Of a DNA stretch of 64,000 nt, positions 50,875 to 59,145 are shown in pieces. The stretch's first letter is position 1. Every line of letters starts with the position of its first letter. Location of the stretch: the NCBI GenBank assembly GCA_002421605.1, contig DISJ01000020.1:310684-374683 (forward strand), read 5' to 3'. The position numbers and the translations under genes are program-made. The notes under the pieces were generated by a model. It was not told the DNA's origin, did not search any database, and worked only from the letters and a program-made list of their open reading frames with translations. Origin of the DNA: Rhodobacteraceae bacterium UBA6213 (GTDB lineage: Bacteria; Pseudomonadota; Alphaproteobacteria; Rhodobacterales; Rhodobacteraceae).

Positions 50875-51392
50875 TCGCTGTGCCCCTCCGATGTATTGCC
50901 GACGCGCGCTGGTTGACCAAAAGTCTGAACCGCCCGCACGACGCGCAATATAAAATCGATTAAAATCAACGCACATGAGACAAACAGCGGGACCGATAGC
51001 CAGTAGCGCTGTATCCCCACCATGTCGATGCGCCCCACCTGCCGTGGCAAAAGTACAAATGCCTGCCAAAGGATCACCGTCATCAAGCAGATCACCAGAA
51101 ACATGACGACAATTTCGGCAACCGCGCGTGCCTTATCGGGCAAGCGACGGGTCAGAACGTCGATGGCGACATCCTGACCGCGCCGATAGATCACGTAAAA
51201 GGCAAAGAAGATGCACCAGGTAAACAACACACCCGTCCAGGGAAAAACCCAGATGATGCCTTTGTCGAAGGCCAACCGCGAGAGAATGTTGGCGAGGTTA
51301 ATCGCCAACATTGCAAGCAAAAGACCATTCGCAATTGTCAGGAACGCCCTGCCCACCCAGGTAAGCACGGTATCAAGGGCGCGCCCGACCAT
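50871..51392 (-). CDS. dctQ: TRAP transporter small permease (DctQ)
   Basis: 173 residues with four hydrophobic segments, the DctQ pattern (FAFYVIYRRGQDVAIDVLTR, a conserved RRGQ loop). It is required for the DctM channel. Its start shares a base with the dctP stop. Confidence 0.92.
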   Translation of the reverse strand: MVGRALDTVLTWVGRAFLTIANGLLLAMLAINLANILSRLAFDKGIIWVFPWTGVLFTWCIFFAFYVIYRRGQDVAIDVLTRRLPDKARAVAEIVVMFLVICLMTVILWQAFVLLPRQVGRIDMVGIQRYWLSVPLFVSCALILIDFILRVVRAVQTFGQPARVGNTSEGHSE

Positions 51393-52393
51393 CAGTTGGC
51401 GGCCCGGCTGGCATTGACCGCGTCAAGAAATCCGACAGGCAGTTTTCCATCGGAGCTCATCTGCGAATAAAACTCGGCCATCTTCGCCACCACGGGCGCG
51501 GTGTCGAGCGTGCTGACGTTGACCCCAAGCTCTTTCATCCTTGCAAGCGTTGCGTCTGCCTCGGCATCGGTTTTCGGCCCGAACTCGGCTGCAACTTCGT
51601 CATACGCGGCGATGATCTGGCCCTGCGTTTCGGCGTCGAGCGCGTTCCACTTGGCCGCGTTGGTCATGAAGGCCAAGCCTTGCGGGTATTCGTCATGGCG
51701 CACCACGTTGGGCGCAACTTCGTAGAACCGCATCGGTTCGACAAGTGAAACCGGGCTGTTCACCGCCTCGACAATACCCCGGCCGATGGACTCGTAGACT
51801 TCGGTCCAGGCAAGGGTGCGCACCTCGGCCCCCAGATTTCGCCACGCGGCGGCGGCCAACTCGTCCGGGTGCATGCGTAGCTTCAAGCCTTCAATATCGG
51901 CAAGCATAGCCACGGGCTTTTTTGTAACCATGACCCGATAGGGCCCTCGGACCATCTTCGTCGAATCGCCTATCACCACGATACCGGCTTCGGCTTCGAT
52001 CTTGTCCATCCAGCCTTTCACGAGGTCCGACGCCATGAAGCGCGACCAGTGTTCACGGCTTTCAAACAGGAAGGGCGCGCTGGTGAACTGCAGTTCCGGA
52101 ACCCATTTTTGCAGGTAAGCCGAGCCCTCGGGATAGATGGCTACCGTCCCCAGCTGCAACTGTTCCAGAATAGCGTCGTCCGAGCCAAGCTGTTCACTGG
52201 GATAAACCTCGACTGTGATCTTGCCGCCGGTGTTGGTGCCGATACGGTCAGCCACAGCCTGAAAGATCTGCCCCTCGATTGATTCTGCGGGCATTTTGTG
52301 GGCCATACGCCAAACATCCGCAGATGCGAAGTTCGTGCCCAACCCCAACGCGACCAAGGCCGTCGCCAGCATGGATTTTCTAAGGATAGTCAT
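51392..52393 (-). CDS. dctP: TRAP transporter substrate-binding protein (DctP)
   Basis: 333 residues with signal peptide (MTILRKSMLATALVALGLGT, then NFASA) and the DctP fold (ITVEVYPSEQLGSDDAILEQ, LQLGTVAIYPEGSAYLQKWV; the carboxylate-binding Arg is likely in GLKLRMHPDELAAAAWRNLG). It binds an organic acid in the periplasm. First of dctPQM; downstream of the RraA-like and amidase genes and probably imports their substrate. Confidence 0.93.
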   Translation of the reverse strand: MTILRKSMLATALVALGLGTNFASADVWRMAHKMPAESIEGQIFQAVADRIGTNTGGKITVEVYPSEQLGSDDAILEQLQLGTVAIYPEGSAYLQKWVPELQFTSAPFLFESREHWSRFMASDLVKGWMDKIEAEAGIVVIGDSTKMVRGPYRVMVTKKPVAMLADIEGLKLRMHPDELAAAAWRNLGAEVRTLAWTEVYESIGRGIVEAVNSPVSLVEPMRFYEVAPNVVRHDEYPQGLAFMTNAAKWNALDAETQGQIIAAYDEVAAEFGPKTDAEADATLARMKELGVNVSTLDTAPVVAKMAEFYSQMSSDGKLPVGFLDAVNASRAAN

Positions 52394-52475
52394 GTGTTAT
52401 TCCTCCCTGTCGATGTTGACCGCGCGATTTGTTTCGCACGGGTCTGCTTTTTCGGGGCGCGCTGGCTTGGCTCGG

Positions 52476-53141
52476 TCAGCTAGCCAGCTTCGCCATTACC
52501 ATCGCGGTTGCGCCCGAGATGTCGGGCAGTTTTTCACCCGCGACGAGGCGGGCCAAAAGCTCGATCTCGCGCGCCTGCATCCCCAGCGCACGTTCTGCTA
52601 CGGCCACGCATTGCGACGGCTTGAGAAACACAACGCCGCTTTCGTCTGCCAGCACGGCGTCGCCGGGCTCAACAGAGCAACCGCCCACCGAAACCGGCAC
52701 GTTCAATTGCCCTTCCAACGCAAGAAGCTTGGTCGTAATTGGCGAAGGCCCGGTGCACCAGACGGGCATCTGGACCCGGCGAATTTCGTTAAAGTCCGTC
52801 GCGGGCCCGTCAATGACTGCGCCGACCACCCCGCCGAGCTTGGCGGCATTGGTGATAACACCGCCCCAGCAGGCATGTTTGCGGTCGCCACAGCGATCAA
52901 TCACAAGGAAATCGCCCGGGCGAACCAGCGACATCAGATGGTGTAGCAACGTTGAATCTGCCCCCGGAATGCGAAGCGTCACCGCAGTTCCCACCACACG
53001 CTTTTCACCCAACACCGCGCGCAATTCATTTGACGCGAATTGGCTGTGCAGGAAATGGCCTGTGGTTGCCGTTTCCACCTCGCGCAAAAGCGCCAGTGTG
53101 GCCTCGGGAATCTGCTCTGGCATTGGTCTTATATCAAACAT
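52476..53141 (-). CDS. RraA-like protein (HMG/CHA aldolase superfamily), atypical active-site motif
   Basis: 221 residues of the RraA fold (LVRPGDFLVIDRCGDRKHAC, WGGVITNAAKLGGVVGAVID). In the aldolases and RraA proteins the following motif is DGxxRD; here it is DGPATD, with the canonical Arg replaced by Thr while the metal-binding Asp is kept. So pyruvate aldolase or oxaloacetate decarboxylase activity is doubtful. It lies 7 bp after the nitrilase-family gene and shares the change with the second RraA-like protein at 63189. Confidence 0.85.
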   Translation of the reverse strand: MFDIRPMPEQIPEATLALLREVETATTGHFLHSQFASNELRAVLGEKRVVGTAVTLRIPGADSTLLHHLMSLVRPGDFLVIDRCGDRKHACWGGVITNAAKLGGVVGAVIDGPATDFNEIRRVQMPVWCTGPSPITTKLLALEGQLNVPVSVGGCSVEPGDAVLADESGVVFLKPSQCVAVAERALGMQAREIELLARLVAGEKLPDISGATAMVMAKLAS

Positions 53142-53148
53142 TTGGACC

Positions 53149-53949
53149 TCACATTACGTGGTGGAGATGAACGGGAATGTTCGTGCGGACCTTTGCTTGA
53201 TAGTCATCGTCAATCCGGGCACTGGTGATACCGACATGGTCCCCCACTTGCGCCACGATGTGGCCCCAGGGGTCGATCACCATCGAATGGCCGTAACAGG
53301 CCTTGCGGCCCTCGGCGTGCTGCCCAATCTGGCCAACTGCGAGGAAATGCGTTTGCGTCTCGATTGCTCGGGCGCGCGCCAGAACTTCCCAATGGTCCTT
53401 GCCTGTCAGCAAGGTGAAGGCGGCCGGAAGCACGATCAGATCGGCGCCCTTTTCGCGCAGCGCCCGGAACAACTCTGGAAAACGGATGTCGTAGCAGATC
53501 GCGCAGCCGATTGTGTGACCGGCGCAGTTGTAGGTCACAACGTCGGAACCTGCCGAGATCGTCGCGCTTTCCCGGTAGCTGACGCCCCCCGGCACGTCCA
53601 CGTCGAAAAGGTGGATCTTGCGGTAGCGGGCGATCTCGTCGCCATTGGGGCCGAAAACCACGGTCGAATTGTGGTACGAGTTGCCATGCTTTTCAACAAT
53701 GGTGCCGCCGTGCAGCGTAATTCCATGGCGCTTGGCCATGCCCTGCATCGCGCTATAGGCATCGCCATCGGGGAAGGTTTCGGCGCTGTTATGGAACTCT
53801 TCGGTGCCATCGCCCAGCATAGCCCAGTATTCGGGCAATACGACGAGGTCAGGCTGATCCTGCGCTGCTTGCGCCACCAGCGCTTCGGCCTTGGCGATGT
53901 TTTGCGCTTTGTCGGACTGGGAGTTCATTTGGATAAGGGCAACTTTCAC
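53149..53949 (-). CDS. Nitrilase-superfamily carbon-nitrogen hydrolase (omega-amidase/Nit-like)
   Basis: 266 residues with the Glu-Lys-Cys triad: E in DLVVLPEYWAML, K in RYRKIHLFDVDVPGG, C in GCAICYDIRFPELFR. The sequence around the lysine is like deaminated-glutathione amidase/omega-amidase (Nit1/Nit2). It hydrolyses an amide or N-carbamoyl group. The start is GTG at 53949 with GAGGAA upstream; the longer upstream reading has no homology. Co-transcribed with the RraA-like and TRAP genes. Confidence 0.85.
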   Translation of the reverse strand: MKVALIQMNSQSDKAQNIAKAEALVAQAAQDQPDLVVLPEYWAMLGDGTEEFHNSAETFPDGDAYSAMQGMAKRHGITLHGGTIVEKHGNSYHNSTVVFGPNGDEIARYRKIHLFDVDVPGGVSYRESATISAGSDVVTYNCAGHTIGCAICYDIRFPELFRALREKGADLIVLPAAFTLLTGKDHWEVLARARAIETQTHFLAVGQIGQHAEGRKACYGHSMVIDPWGHIVAQVGDHVGITSARIDDDYQAKVRTNIPVHLHHVM

Positions 53950-53987
53950 GGGGTTCCTCACAAAGATGCTGACCCGTACAAGACTGC

Positions 53988-54002
53988 CTGACGCTACGTC
54001 AG
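53988..54002. repeat. Perfect palindrome between LysR and the nitrilase gene
   Basis: CTGACG-CTA-CGTCAG, a 6-bp inverted repeat with a 3-bp centre, lies 39 bp before the nitrilase start in an A/T-rich region. It could be a regulator-binding site for this operon or the end structure of the upstream LysR gene. Confidence 0.45.
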
Positions 54003-54047
54003 CGCGTCCAACGCAATATTTTTCGCTCAACCATAAGAAAATTTTAT

Positions 54048-54998
54048 CTATCGGGCCGACGAACTCGTCTGTCTGGCGGTTGGTCGATCCCATGCCCAGT
54101 CGGGATTACTGCGCTCGCAGTAGTCATGCGCCACTTGGTGGGCGAGTTCAGCAATCATTCCAGGAAGCAGCTGCGCCGGCCCGTCAGAGTAAACCGCGTG
54201 CAAACGCATTGGTGGAATGGGCTGCTGCGCATCTATCAATTCAAGCTCGCCACGCGCCAATTCGCCCTGTGCAACTACCGGCGGGATCGTGGCTACGCCG
54301 ATGCCATCGGTGGTCATTCGGATGATCGTGGCCAAAGAATTTGCGGTGTAGATCACATAGTCATCACGTGGAAATTGCTCGAAAAACCTGCTGATTGCGG
54401 CATGAGGTTGCGAACCTTTCGGAAACGAAACGATGGGAAATTGCGTTAGCCGGTCAAGCGGGGCGTGCCCACCCAACCCAAGCGCGGGCGATGCGACCCA
54501 GTGGCACGCAAAGGTGCAAAGCTCGACGCTAAGATAGCCCTGCTCCAATACCGGCCCCATGATCAGAGCAACGTCTATTTCACCAGCCGACAGCAGATTT
54601 ACGAGCCGTAAAGTGGTATCGGCAGTGATCTCGATATTGATCAACGGAAACTGCGTACTAGAGGTGCGGATCAGGTCGACAAGCCAAGTGTAACTTATCG
54701 TGTCGATCACTCCGATACGCACGGTGCCACGCAGCCCACCGGCACCGCTTAGCTCATCGACAAGGTTCTGCGCGGCCCTCAGCAGCGGCTCGGCCCGCGC
54801 TAGCGTTTTCAACCCCTCAGGGGTCAACGTGATCTTGCGGTGGTCGCGCAGGAACAATTTGACCCCAAGATCCGCTTCAAGTGCCGCGATCCTTGACGAA
54901 ATCGCCGCTTGCGTAGCATTCAATCGGTTGGCAGCAAGCGTAAAGCTCCTTAGCCGCGCGACCCAAACGAAGGTATCAAGAAACTTCAGGTTCAACAT
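54048..54998 (-). CDS. LysR-family transcriptional regulator
   Basis: 316 residues: LNLKFLDTFVWVARLRSFTL, AANRLNATQAAISSRIAALE winged helix, then a LysR effector domain (VRIGVIDTISYTWLVDLIRT). The ATG at 54998 is chosen; upstream in-frame sequence lacks homology. It lies on the same strand just upstream (98 bp) of the amidase-RraA-TRAP genes, and is their most likely regulator. Confidence 0.88.
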   Translation of the reverse strand: MLNLKFLDTFVWVARLRSFTLAANRLNATQAAISSRIAALEADLGVKLFLRDHRKITLTPEGLKTLARAEPLLRAAQNLVDELSGAGGLRGTVRIGVIDTISYTWLVDLIRTSSTQFPLINIEITADTTLRLVNLLSAGEIDVALIMGPVLEQGYLSVELCTFACHWVASPALGLGGHAPLDRLTQFPIVSFPKGSQPHAAISRFFEQFPRDDYVIYTANSLATIIRMTTDGIGVATIPPVVAQGELARGELELIDAQQPIPPMRLHAVYSDGPAQLLPGMIAELAHQVAHDYCERSNPDWAWDRPTARQTSSSAR

Positions 54999-55380
54999 TA
55001 TGCTACCGATCCTTGCTGGCGCGATGGCTGCAACGCAAGAGCGCCAACAAAGTAACATGGCTTCGACTTCACTCGATGAAAAGATTGTCTGGGTACAGAC
55101 ATGACGTTTAACAACGCGTCTGCCAGCCGGAATACACGGGCCCTGACAAGGAAACTCCCAGGATTCAAACCCACTGCTCCACTCGCGCAACCAGGACCGT
55201 TTGAAAGTGCGGGCATCCGCTATGCGCGAGGTTGCCCTACCCTGCCCCGAAATCGGGCTTTGGCTATCACCGCTAAACGAATGCCATTTGCACTGTGGAT
55301 GGCCCCGTCAAGGCAGACAAGAAATCAGGCCAGCCAGTCCATTATACCCGTCGCTGCTTCTAAGCGCGCTCCGGCATGCT
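54999..55380. other. Intergenic stretch between a LysR gene and creatininase-like gene 1
   Basis: 382 bases. No credible gene on either strand: the open frames are short and unlike proteins. A segment near 55160-55200 reads on the minus strand like a tRNA T-arm (GGGTTTGAATCC) but cannot be folded into a full tRNA. No other structure is noticed. Confidence 0.5.
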
Positions 55381-56190
55381 TCATCCGGTAAAGCCTTTGG
55401 AAACGTGATCGCGAATTAGCCCGGCGCCAATCTCCACCAGCCGCGCCGAAAGCGCTTTGCCGGTTTCTTCAGTGCAATGCGCCGGATCTCCACGCCACAC
55501 CCCATGCGGTGCCGCCTCATTCGCAGTCAACGGCGCTTGAAAAACCGCGCCGGCATATTTGATCTTTGCAAAACCGGCCACGTCCATACCTAGGGCCTTT
55601 TGGTCTTTCGGAGGGGCGCGCTTCAGGTCCATCCGAAAGATTTCCGGATAATAGTGCAAGCCTATCGAGGTAAGCGGGTCGCCGCCATGTCCCGAGGATT
55701 TTGCCGCCATTTCAGGGCCCAGAATATCCTTCAGAAGTTCATACGAGATTTGCCAAAGATACATCGAAAGCACAATCATGCCGGTAGTCTGCCGCCAGCG
55801 CTGCGCGACCTCGTTGATCGCGGAAACATTGCCGCCGTGGCCGTTGATGATCAGAAGCTTATTCAGTCCGTGCCGTGCAAAGCTGCTGAACATGTCCTCC
55901 AAAACCGCAACCAGCGTGGCGGGGCTCAGGGCAATTCCGCCGTGAGTCGAGGCAAAGTAATCGGCCCCGCCGAACGGAATCACCGGTGCCACAAACGTGG
56001 GCACTCCCAGCGCACGTGCAGCACGCGCCATATCCATCGCTACGGCCTCGACTGCAAGGTAGTCGCCCATCGGCGCATGGGTTCCCTGGTCTTCCATCGA
56101 GCCCATGGGAAGCAAAATTACCGCCTCCTTGGTCAGAAACTGGCGCGACTCCTCGCTTGTCAGTTCGGCGATCCGGATTTTGTCTGTCAT
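55381..56190 (-). CDS. Creatininase-family hydrolase, paralogue 1
   Basis: 269 residues with the creatininase fold: ILLPMGSMEDQGTHAPMGDY and NGHGGN. In canonical members the first motif is ExHGPHLPLxxD; here E33 and D43 are kept, but the second metal-ligand His is Gln (Q35), and NGHGGN lacks the ligand Glu after H118. The metal site is therefore altered. These enzymes hydrolyse amides or cyclic amides. ATG at 56190 follows AAGGAAAAA. Close paralogue at 60731. Confidence 0.85.
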   Translation of the reverse strand: MTDKIRIAELTSEESRQFLTKEAVILLPMGSMEDQGTHAPMGDYLAVEAVAMDMARAARALGVPTFVAPVIPFGGADYFASTHGGIALSPATLVAVLEDMFSSFARHGLNKLLIINGHGGNVSAINEVAQRWRQTTGMIVLSMYLWQISYELLKDILGPEMAAKSSGHGGDPLTSIGLHYYPEIFRMDLKRAPPKDQKALGMDVAGFAKIKYAGAVFQAPLTANEAAPHGVWRGDPAHCTEETGKALSARLVEIGAGLIRDHVSKGFTG

Positions 56191-56336
56191 GGTTTTTCCT
56201 TCGGGGCTTTGGGTTACAACCCTGCAACACGCTATGTCGCCTCGCGAATGCGCCGTCTGTTGCGAATGAGGAATAAGGCGGGGTTTGCACGTGGCTGTGT
56301 CCACCCTATGTCGGAATCACGCGCCAGTATGCCACT

Positions 56337-57242
56337 TCAACTGCTGATACCCTGACAATGCTTTCGCGCGATATCAACGAAATCCAGCACAATGCGGGAC
56401 GTCTCGCCTGTGGGCCACGCGATGGCCAGATCGATTGAGCGTGGCAACGAAGGCAGCGGCCGGAAAATGAGATCCGGCCATTCGGTATATTGCACCCAGG
56501 ACGGCACGATAGCGATCCCGGCCCCCGCGGCAACCAGAGTCAGAACCGAAAGCGTATGTCTGCATTCCTGCACGACTTTTGGGTGCACACCAACTTGGCG
56601 CAAGCTGTCAAGAACCACGCCCGAATAGCTCGCGCCGAGCACGGGTGCATAGCCGATCATAGGTTCCCCTGCAAAATCCGTCAGGCCGATCTGCTCTTTT
56701 TTGGCAAGCGGGTGACTGCGATACACAGCAGCAACGAAACCTTCGCTGGTCAGGCGTTCCATGCGCATGAACCCGGTTTGCTCGGTCGGGCGGATGAAGG
56801 CGACGTTGATCTTGCCGCTTTCGAGGGTTTTCAGTTGTTCGGCGGTACCCAGCGGAACCACCTCGACGATGACGGCGGGCCATGCCTTGCGGTAGGCGGC
56901 GATGATCGGCGGTAAGTACCGCGACAGCGAAGTTTGGACGCCGCCCACAACAATTCGCCCCGTCGTCTCACCCGAAATTGAGCGCGTATGTGCGATTGCG
57001 CGTTCGACGTTGTCGAGCACATCTTGCGCATGCCAAAGGAAGGTTTCACCCGCAGAAGTCAGGCGAACAGTGCGCGTCGTGCGATGGAAAAGAAGTGTGC
57101 CAAGCCGTTGTTCTAGAAGCTTGATCTGTTGGCTCAACGGCGCTTGCGAAATGCCAAGCCGCTCGGCTGCACGACCAAAATGCAGCTCCTCTGCCAAGCA
57201 GACGAAATAGGTCATCAGGCGCAGGTCGATTCCATGGTTCAT
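56337..57242 (-). CDS. LysR-family transcriptional regulator
   Basis: 301 residues: ELHFGRAAERLGISQAPLSQ winged helix typical of the CatR/CbbR-like LysR group, plus an effector domain with GVQTSLSRYLPPIIAAYRK. It is divergent from the dipeptide-type ABC operon (118-bp gap) and lies 146 bp upstream of creatininase-like gene 1, so it may control either or both. Confidence 0.9.
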   Translation of the reverse strand: MNHGIDLRLMTYFVCLAEELHFGRAAERLGISQAPLSQQIKLLEQRLGTLLFHRTTRTVRLTSAGETFLWHAQDVLDNVERAIAHTRSISGETTGRIVVGGVQTSLSRYLPPIIAAYRKAWPAVIVEVVPLGTAEQLKTLESGKINVAFIRPTEQTGFMRMERLTSEGFVAAVYRSHPLAKKEQIGLTDFAGEPMIGYAPVLGASYSGVVLDSLRQVGVHPKVVQECRHTLSVLTLVAAGAGIAIVPSWVQYTEWPDLIFRPLPSLPRSIDLAIAWPTGETSRIVLDFVDIARKHCQGISS

Positions 57243-57253
57243 ATCGACTGAGT

Positions 57254-57282
57254 ATCAATACCAGCAATATTTGTGAATTGAT
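57254..57282. promoter_or_regulatory. Inverted repeat in the LysR / ABC divergent region
   Basis: ATCAAT and ATTGAT arms 17 bp apart, in an A/T-rich segment next to the LysR start. Spacing and location would suit a LysR binding region. A short GTAT-CA-ATAC palindrome overlaps the left arm. Confidence 0.4.
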
Positions 57283-57360
57283 TCTTATGGATCGACGTGG
57301 TTGCCTTGAGAACTGAGGCGCTAAACAAGGCGGGCTGTCACCAATGACCATCACATTCGA

Positions 57361-58284
57361 ATGACTCGATTCTGGCTTTTCAAGTTGCTGCGAACCTTGC
57401 TGACGTTGTGGTTTGTGGTGACCTTCACCTTCATCGTACTGCGCACTTCGGGCGATCCTGTGGTGTCGCTAATCGGTGCAGATGCCCTGCCCGAAGAGAT
57501 CGAACAGTTTCGTGAGCAATGGGGACTCGATCAGCCACTCATACTGCAATACCTGCAGTACATCGTGCAGATGGTGTCGGGCAACTTTGGCGAGTCGCTG
57601 CGCGACCATCGACCCGTCATCACCATCATTGCCGAGCGACTTCCGTGGACCCTGATGCTGGGGCTGGTCGCCTATCTGGGCGCGGCGCTTGTTGGCATTC
57701 CGGCAGGAATCGGGGCCGCTTTGCGCCGTGGCGGAGCATTTGATCGGGCAATCATGGCTTTTGCGGTGTTCGGTTTTGCACTGCCGAACTTCTTTCTTGG
57801 CATTCTTCTCATCCTGCTGTTCTCGCTGTGGCTTCAGGTTCTGCCTTCGTCGGGTACCGGCACGATCTGGCATTTTGTGATGCCCGCGCTGACGCTAAGC
57901 ACATTCACTGCCGGAACTTTGGCGCGCTTCACGCGCTCGGCAATGCTGGAAGTTCTCGACAAGCCTTACATGCGCGCTGCAGCGGCCAAGGGTGTGCCGC
58001 CCGTAAAGCGAGTGCTGTTCCACGCCTTGCCAAATGCGGCCATTCCAATCGTCACCGTTATTGGCCTGAACATCGGGCATCTTATTGCAGGGGCCATCGT
58101 GATCGAAACTGTCTTTGCCTGGCCCGGCATCGGGCGATTGCTTGTCACTGCTGTATCCTCACGCGATCTTGCAGTGGTACAGGCGCTGGTACTGGTGATC
58201 GCCGCAACCATGGTGCTGTCCAATCTGGCCGTTGATCTGATTTACGGCCTGCTTGACCCGCGCATTCGCGTCGGAGGGCGGTAG
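57361..58284 (+). CDS. Peptide-type ABC transporter permease (DppB/GsiC family)
   Basis: 307 residues with the DppB permease layout: an N-terminal helix, a long periplasmic loop (DALPEEIEQFREQWGLDQPL), then five helices and the EAA loop (YMRAAAAKGVPPVKRVLFHA). First gene of the second block. Confidence 0.92.
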   Translation: MTRFWLFKLLRTLLTLWFVVTFTFIVLRTSGDPVVSLIGADALPEEIEQFREQWGLDQPLILQYLQYIVQMVSGNFGESLRDHRPVITIIAERLPWTLMLGLVAYLGAALVGIPAGIGAALRRGGAFDRAIMAFAVFGFALPNFFLGILLILLFSLWLQVLPSSGTGTIWHFVMPALTLSTFTAGTLARFTRSAMLEVLDKPYMRAAAAKGVPPVKRVLFHALPNAAIPIVTVIGLNIGHLIAGAIVIETVFAWPGIGRLLVTAVSSRDLAVVQALVLVIAATMVLSNLAVDLIYGLLDPRIRVGGR

Positions 58285-58285
58285 T

Positions 58286-59125
58286 ATGGCACGTCGTCCT
58301 TCATTCATTCTTGTCGCGGCATCGCTGGTACTGATCACTGTTGTGGCGATTTCATTCGTCGGCAATATTTTCACAGACTATCAGATGACAGACCAGAACC
58401 TTATGGCCCGGCTCAAACCGCCAGGGCTGTTTGGCGGGCCGGCCGAATACCCGCTTGGGACCGACCGGATCGGGCGCGATATGGTCGCGCGATTGGTCGC
58501 AGGCGTGCAGATGTCGTTGTCTGTCGCATTGGCGGGCACTCTGATCGGTGCCGTTTTTGGCACCTTCGTCGGCTTTGTCGCGGCACATTTTCGCGGGGCC
58601 GTCGAAGAAACCCTAATGATGATCGTCGATTTTCAGCTTTCGTTGCCGTTCATCCTCATTGCGCTGACGTTGTTGGCATTTTTCGGAAACTCGCTGACAC
58701 TGTTCATCATCCTGATGGGGCTTTTCGGCTGGGAGACATACGCCCGCCTTGCGCGCGGGGTCGTGCTTTCGGCCAGCGCGCAACCTTATGCAAAAGCGGT
58801 CATCGCGCTTGGTGCTGGGCCGTGGCGGCTGTATCTTCGTCACATTCTGCCCAACGTCGCTTCGGCGCTGATCGTTCAGATCACACTTACTTTCCCGCAG
58901 ATTATTCTGCTGGAAACGTCGTTGAGCTTCCTTGGTCTTGGTATTCAACCGCCGATGACCAGCCTTGGTCAAATCTTGGGCGACGGTCGCGACTATCTGT
59001 CGACGGCCTGGTGGATTTCGGTTTGGCCTGGCTCTCTCATATTCATCATCACGCTGTCGATGAGCGCGCTTGGTGATGCCCTTCGGGACCGATTGGACCC
59101 GATGCTGAAGACAAGAACGACATAA
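58286..59125 (+). CDS. Peptide-type ABC transporter permease (DppC/GsiD family)
   Basis: 279 residues with PLGTDRIGRDMVARLVAGVQ, the DppC-type signature, and an EAA loop (YAKAVIALGAGPWRLYLRHI). ATG at 58286 behind GGAGGG; the longer upstream reading is discarded. One base separates it from the preceding permease. Confidence 0.92.
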   Translation: MARRPSFILVAASLVLITVVAISFVGNIFTDYQMTDQNLMARLKPPGLFGGPAEYPLGTDRIGRDMVARLVAGVQMSLSVALAGTLIGAVFGTFVGFVAAHFRGAVEETLMMIVDFQLSLPFILIALTLLAFFGNSLTLFIILMGLFGWETYARLARGVVLSASAQPYAKAVIALGAGPWRLYLRHILPNVASALIVQITLTFPQIILLETSLSFLGLGIQPPMTSLGQILGDGRDYLSTAWWISVWPGSLIFIITLSMSALGDALRDRLDPMLKTRTT

Positions 59126-59145
59126 AACAAACGGGGAGATCTGCT

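Noticed and set aside
55160..55210. tRNA-like T-arm sequence on the minus strand
   Set aside because: Only a T-arm-like GGGTTTGAATCC is present; no acceptor or D-arm complement can be paired, so no tRNA gene or attachment site is claimed.
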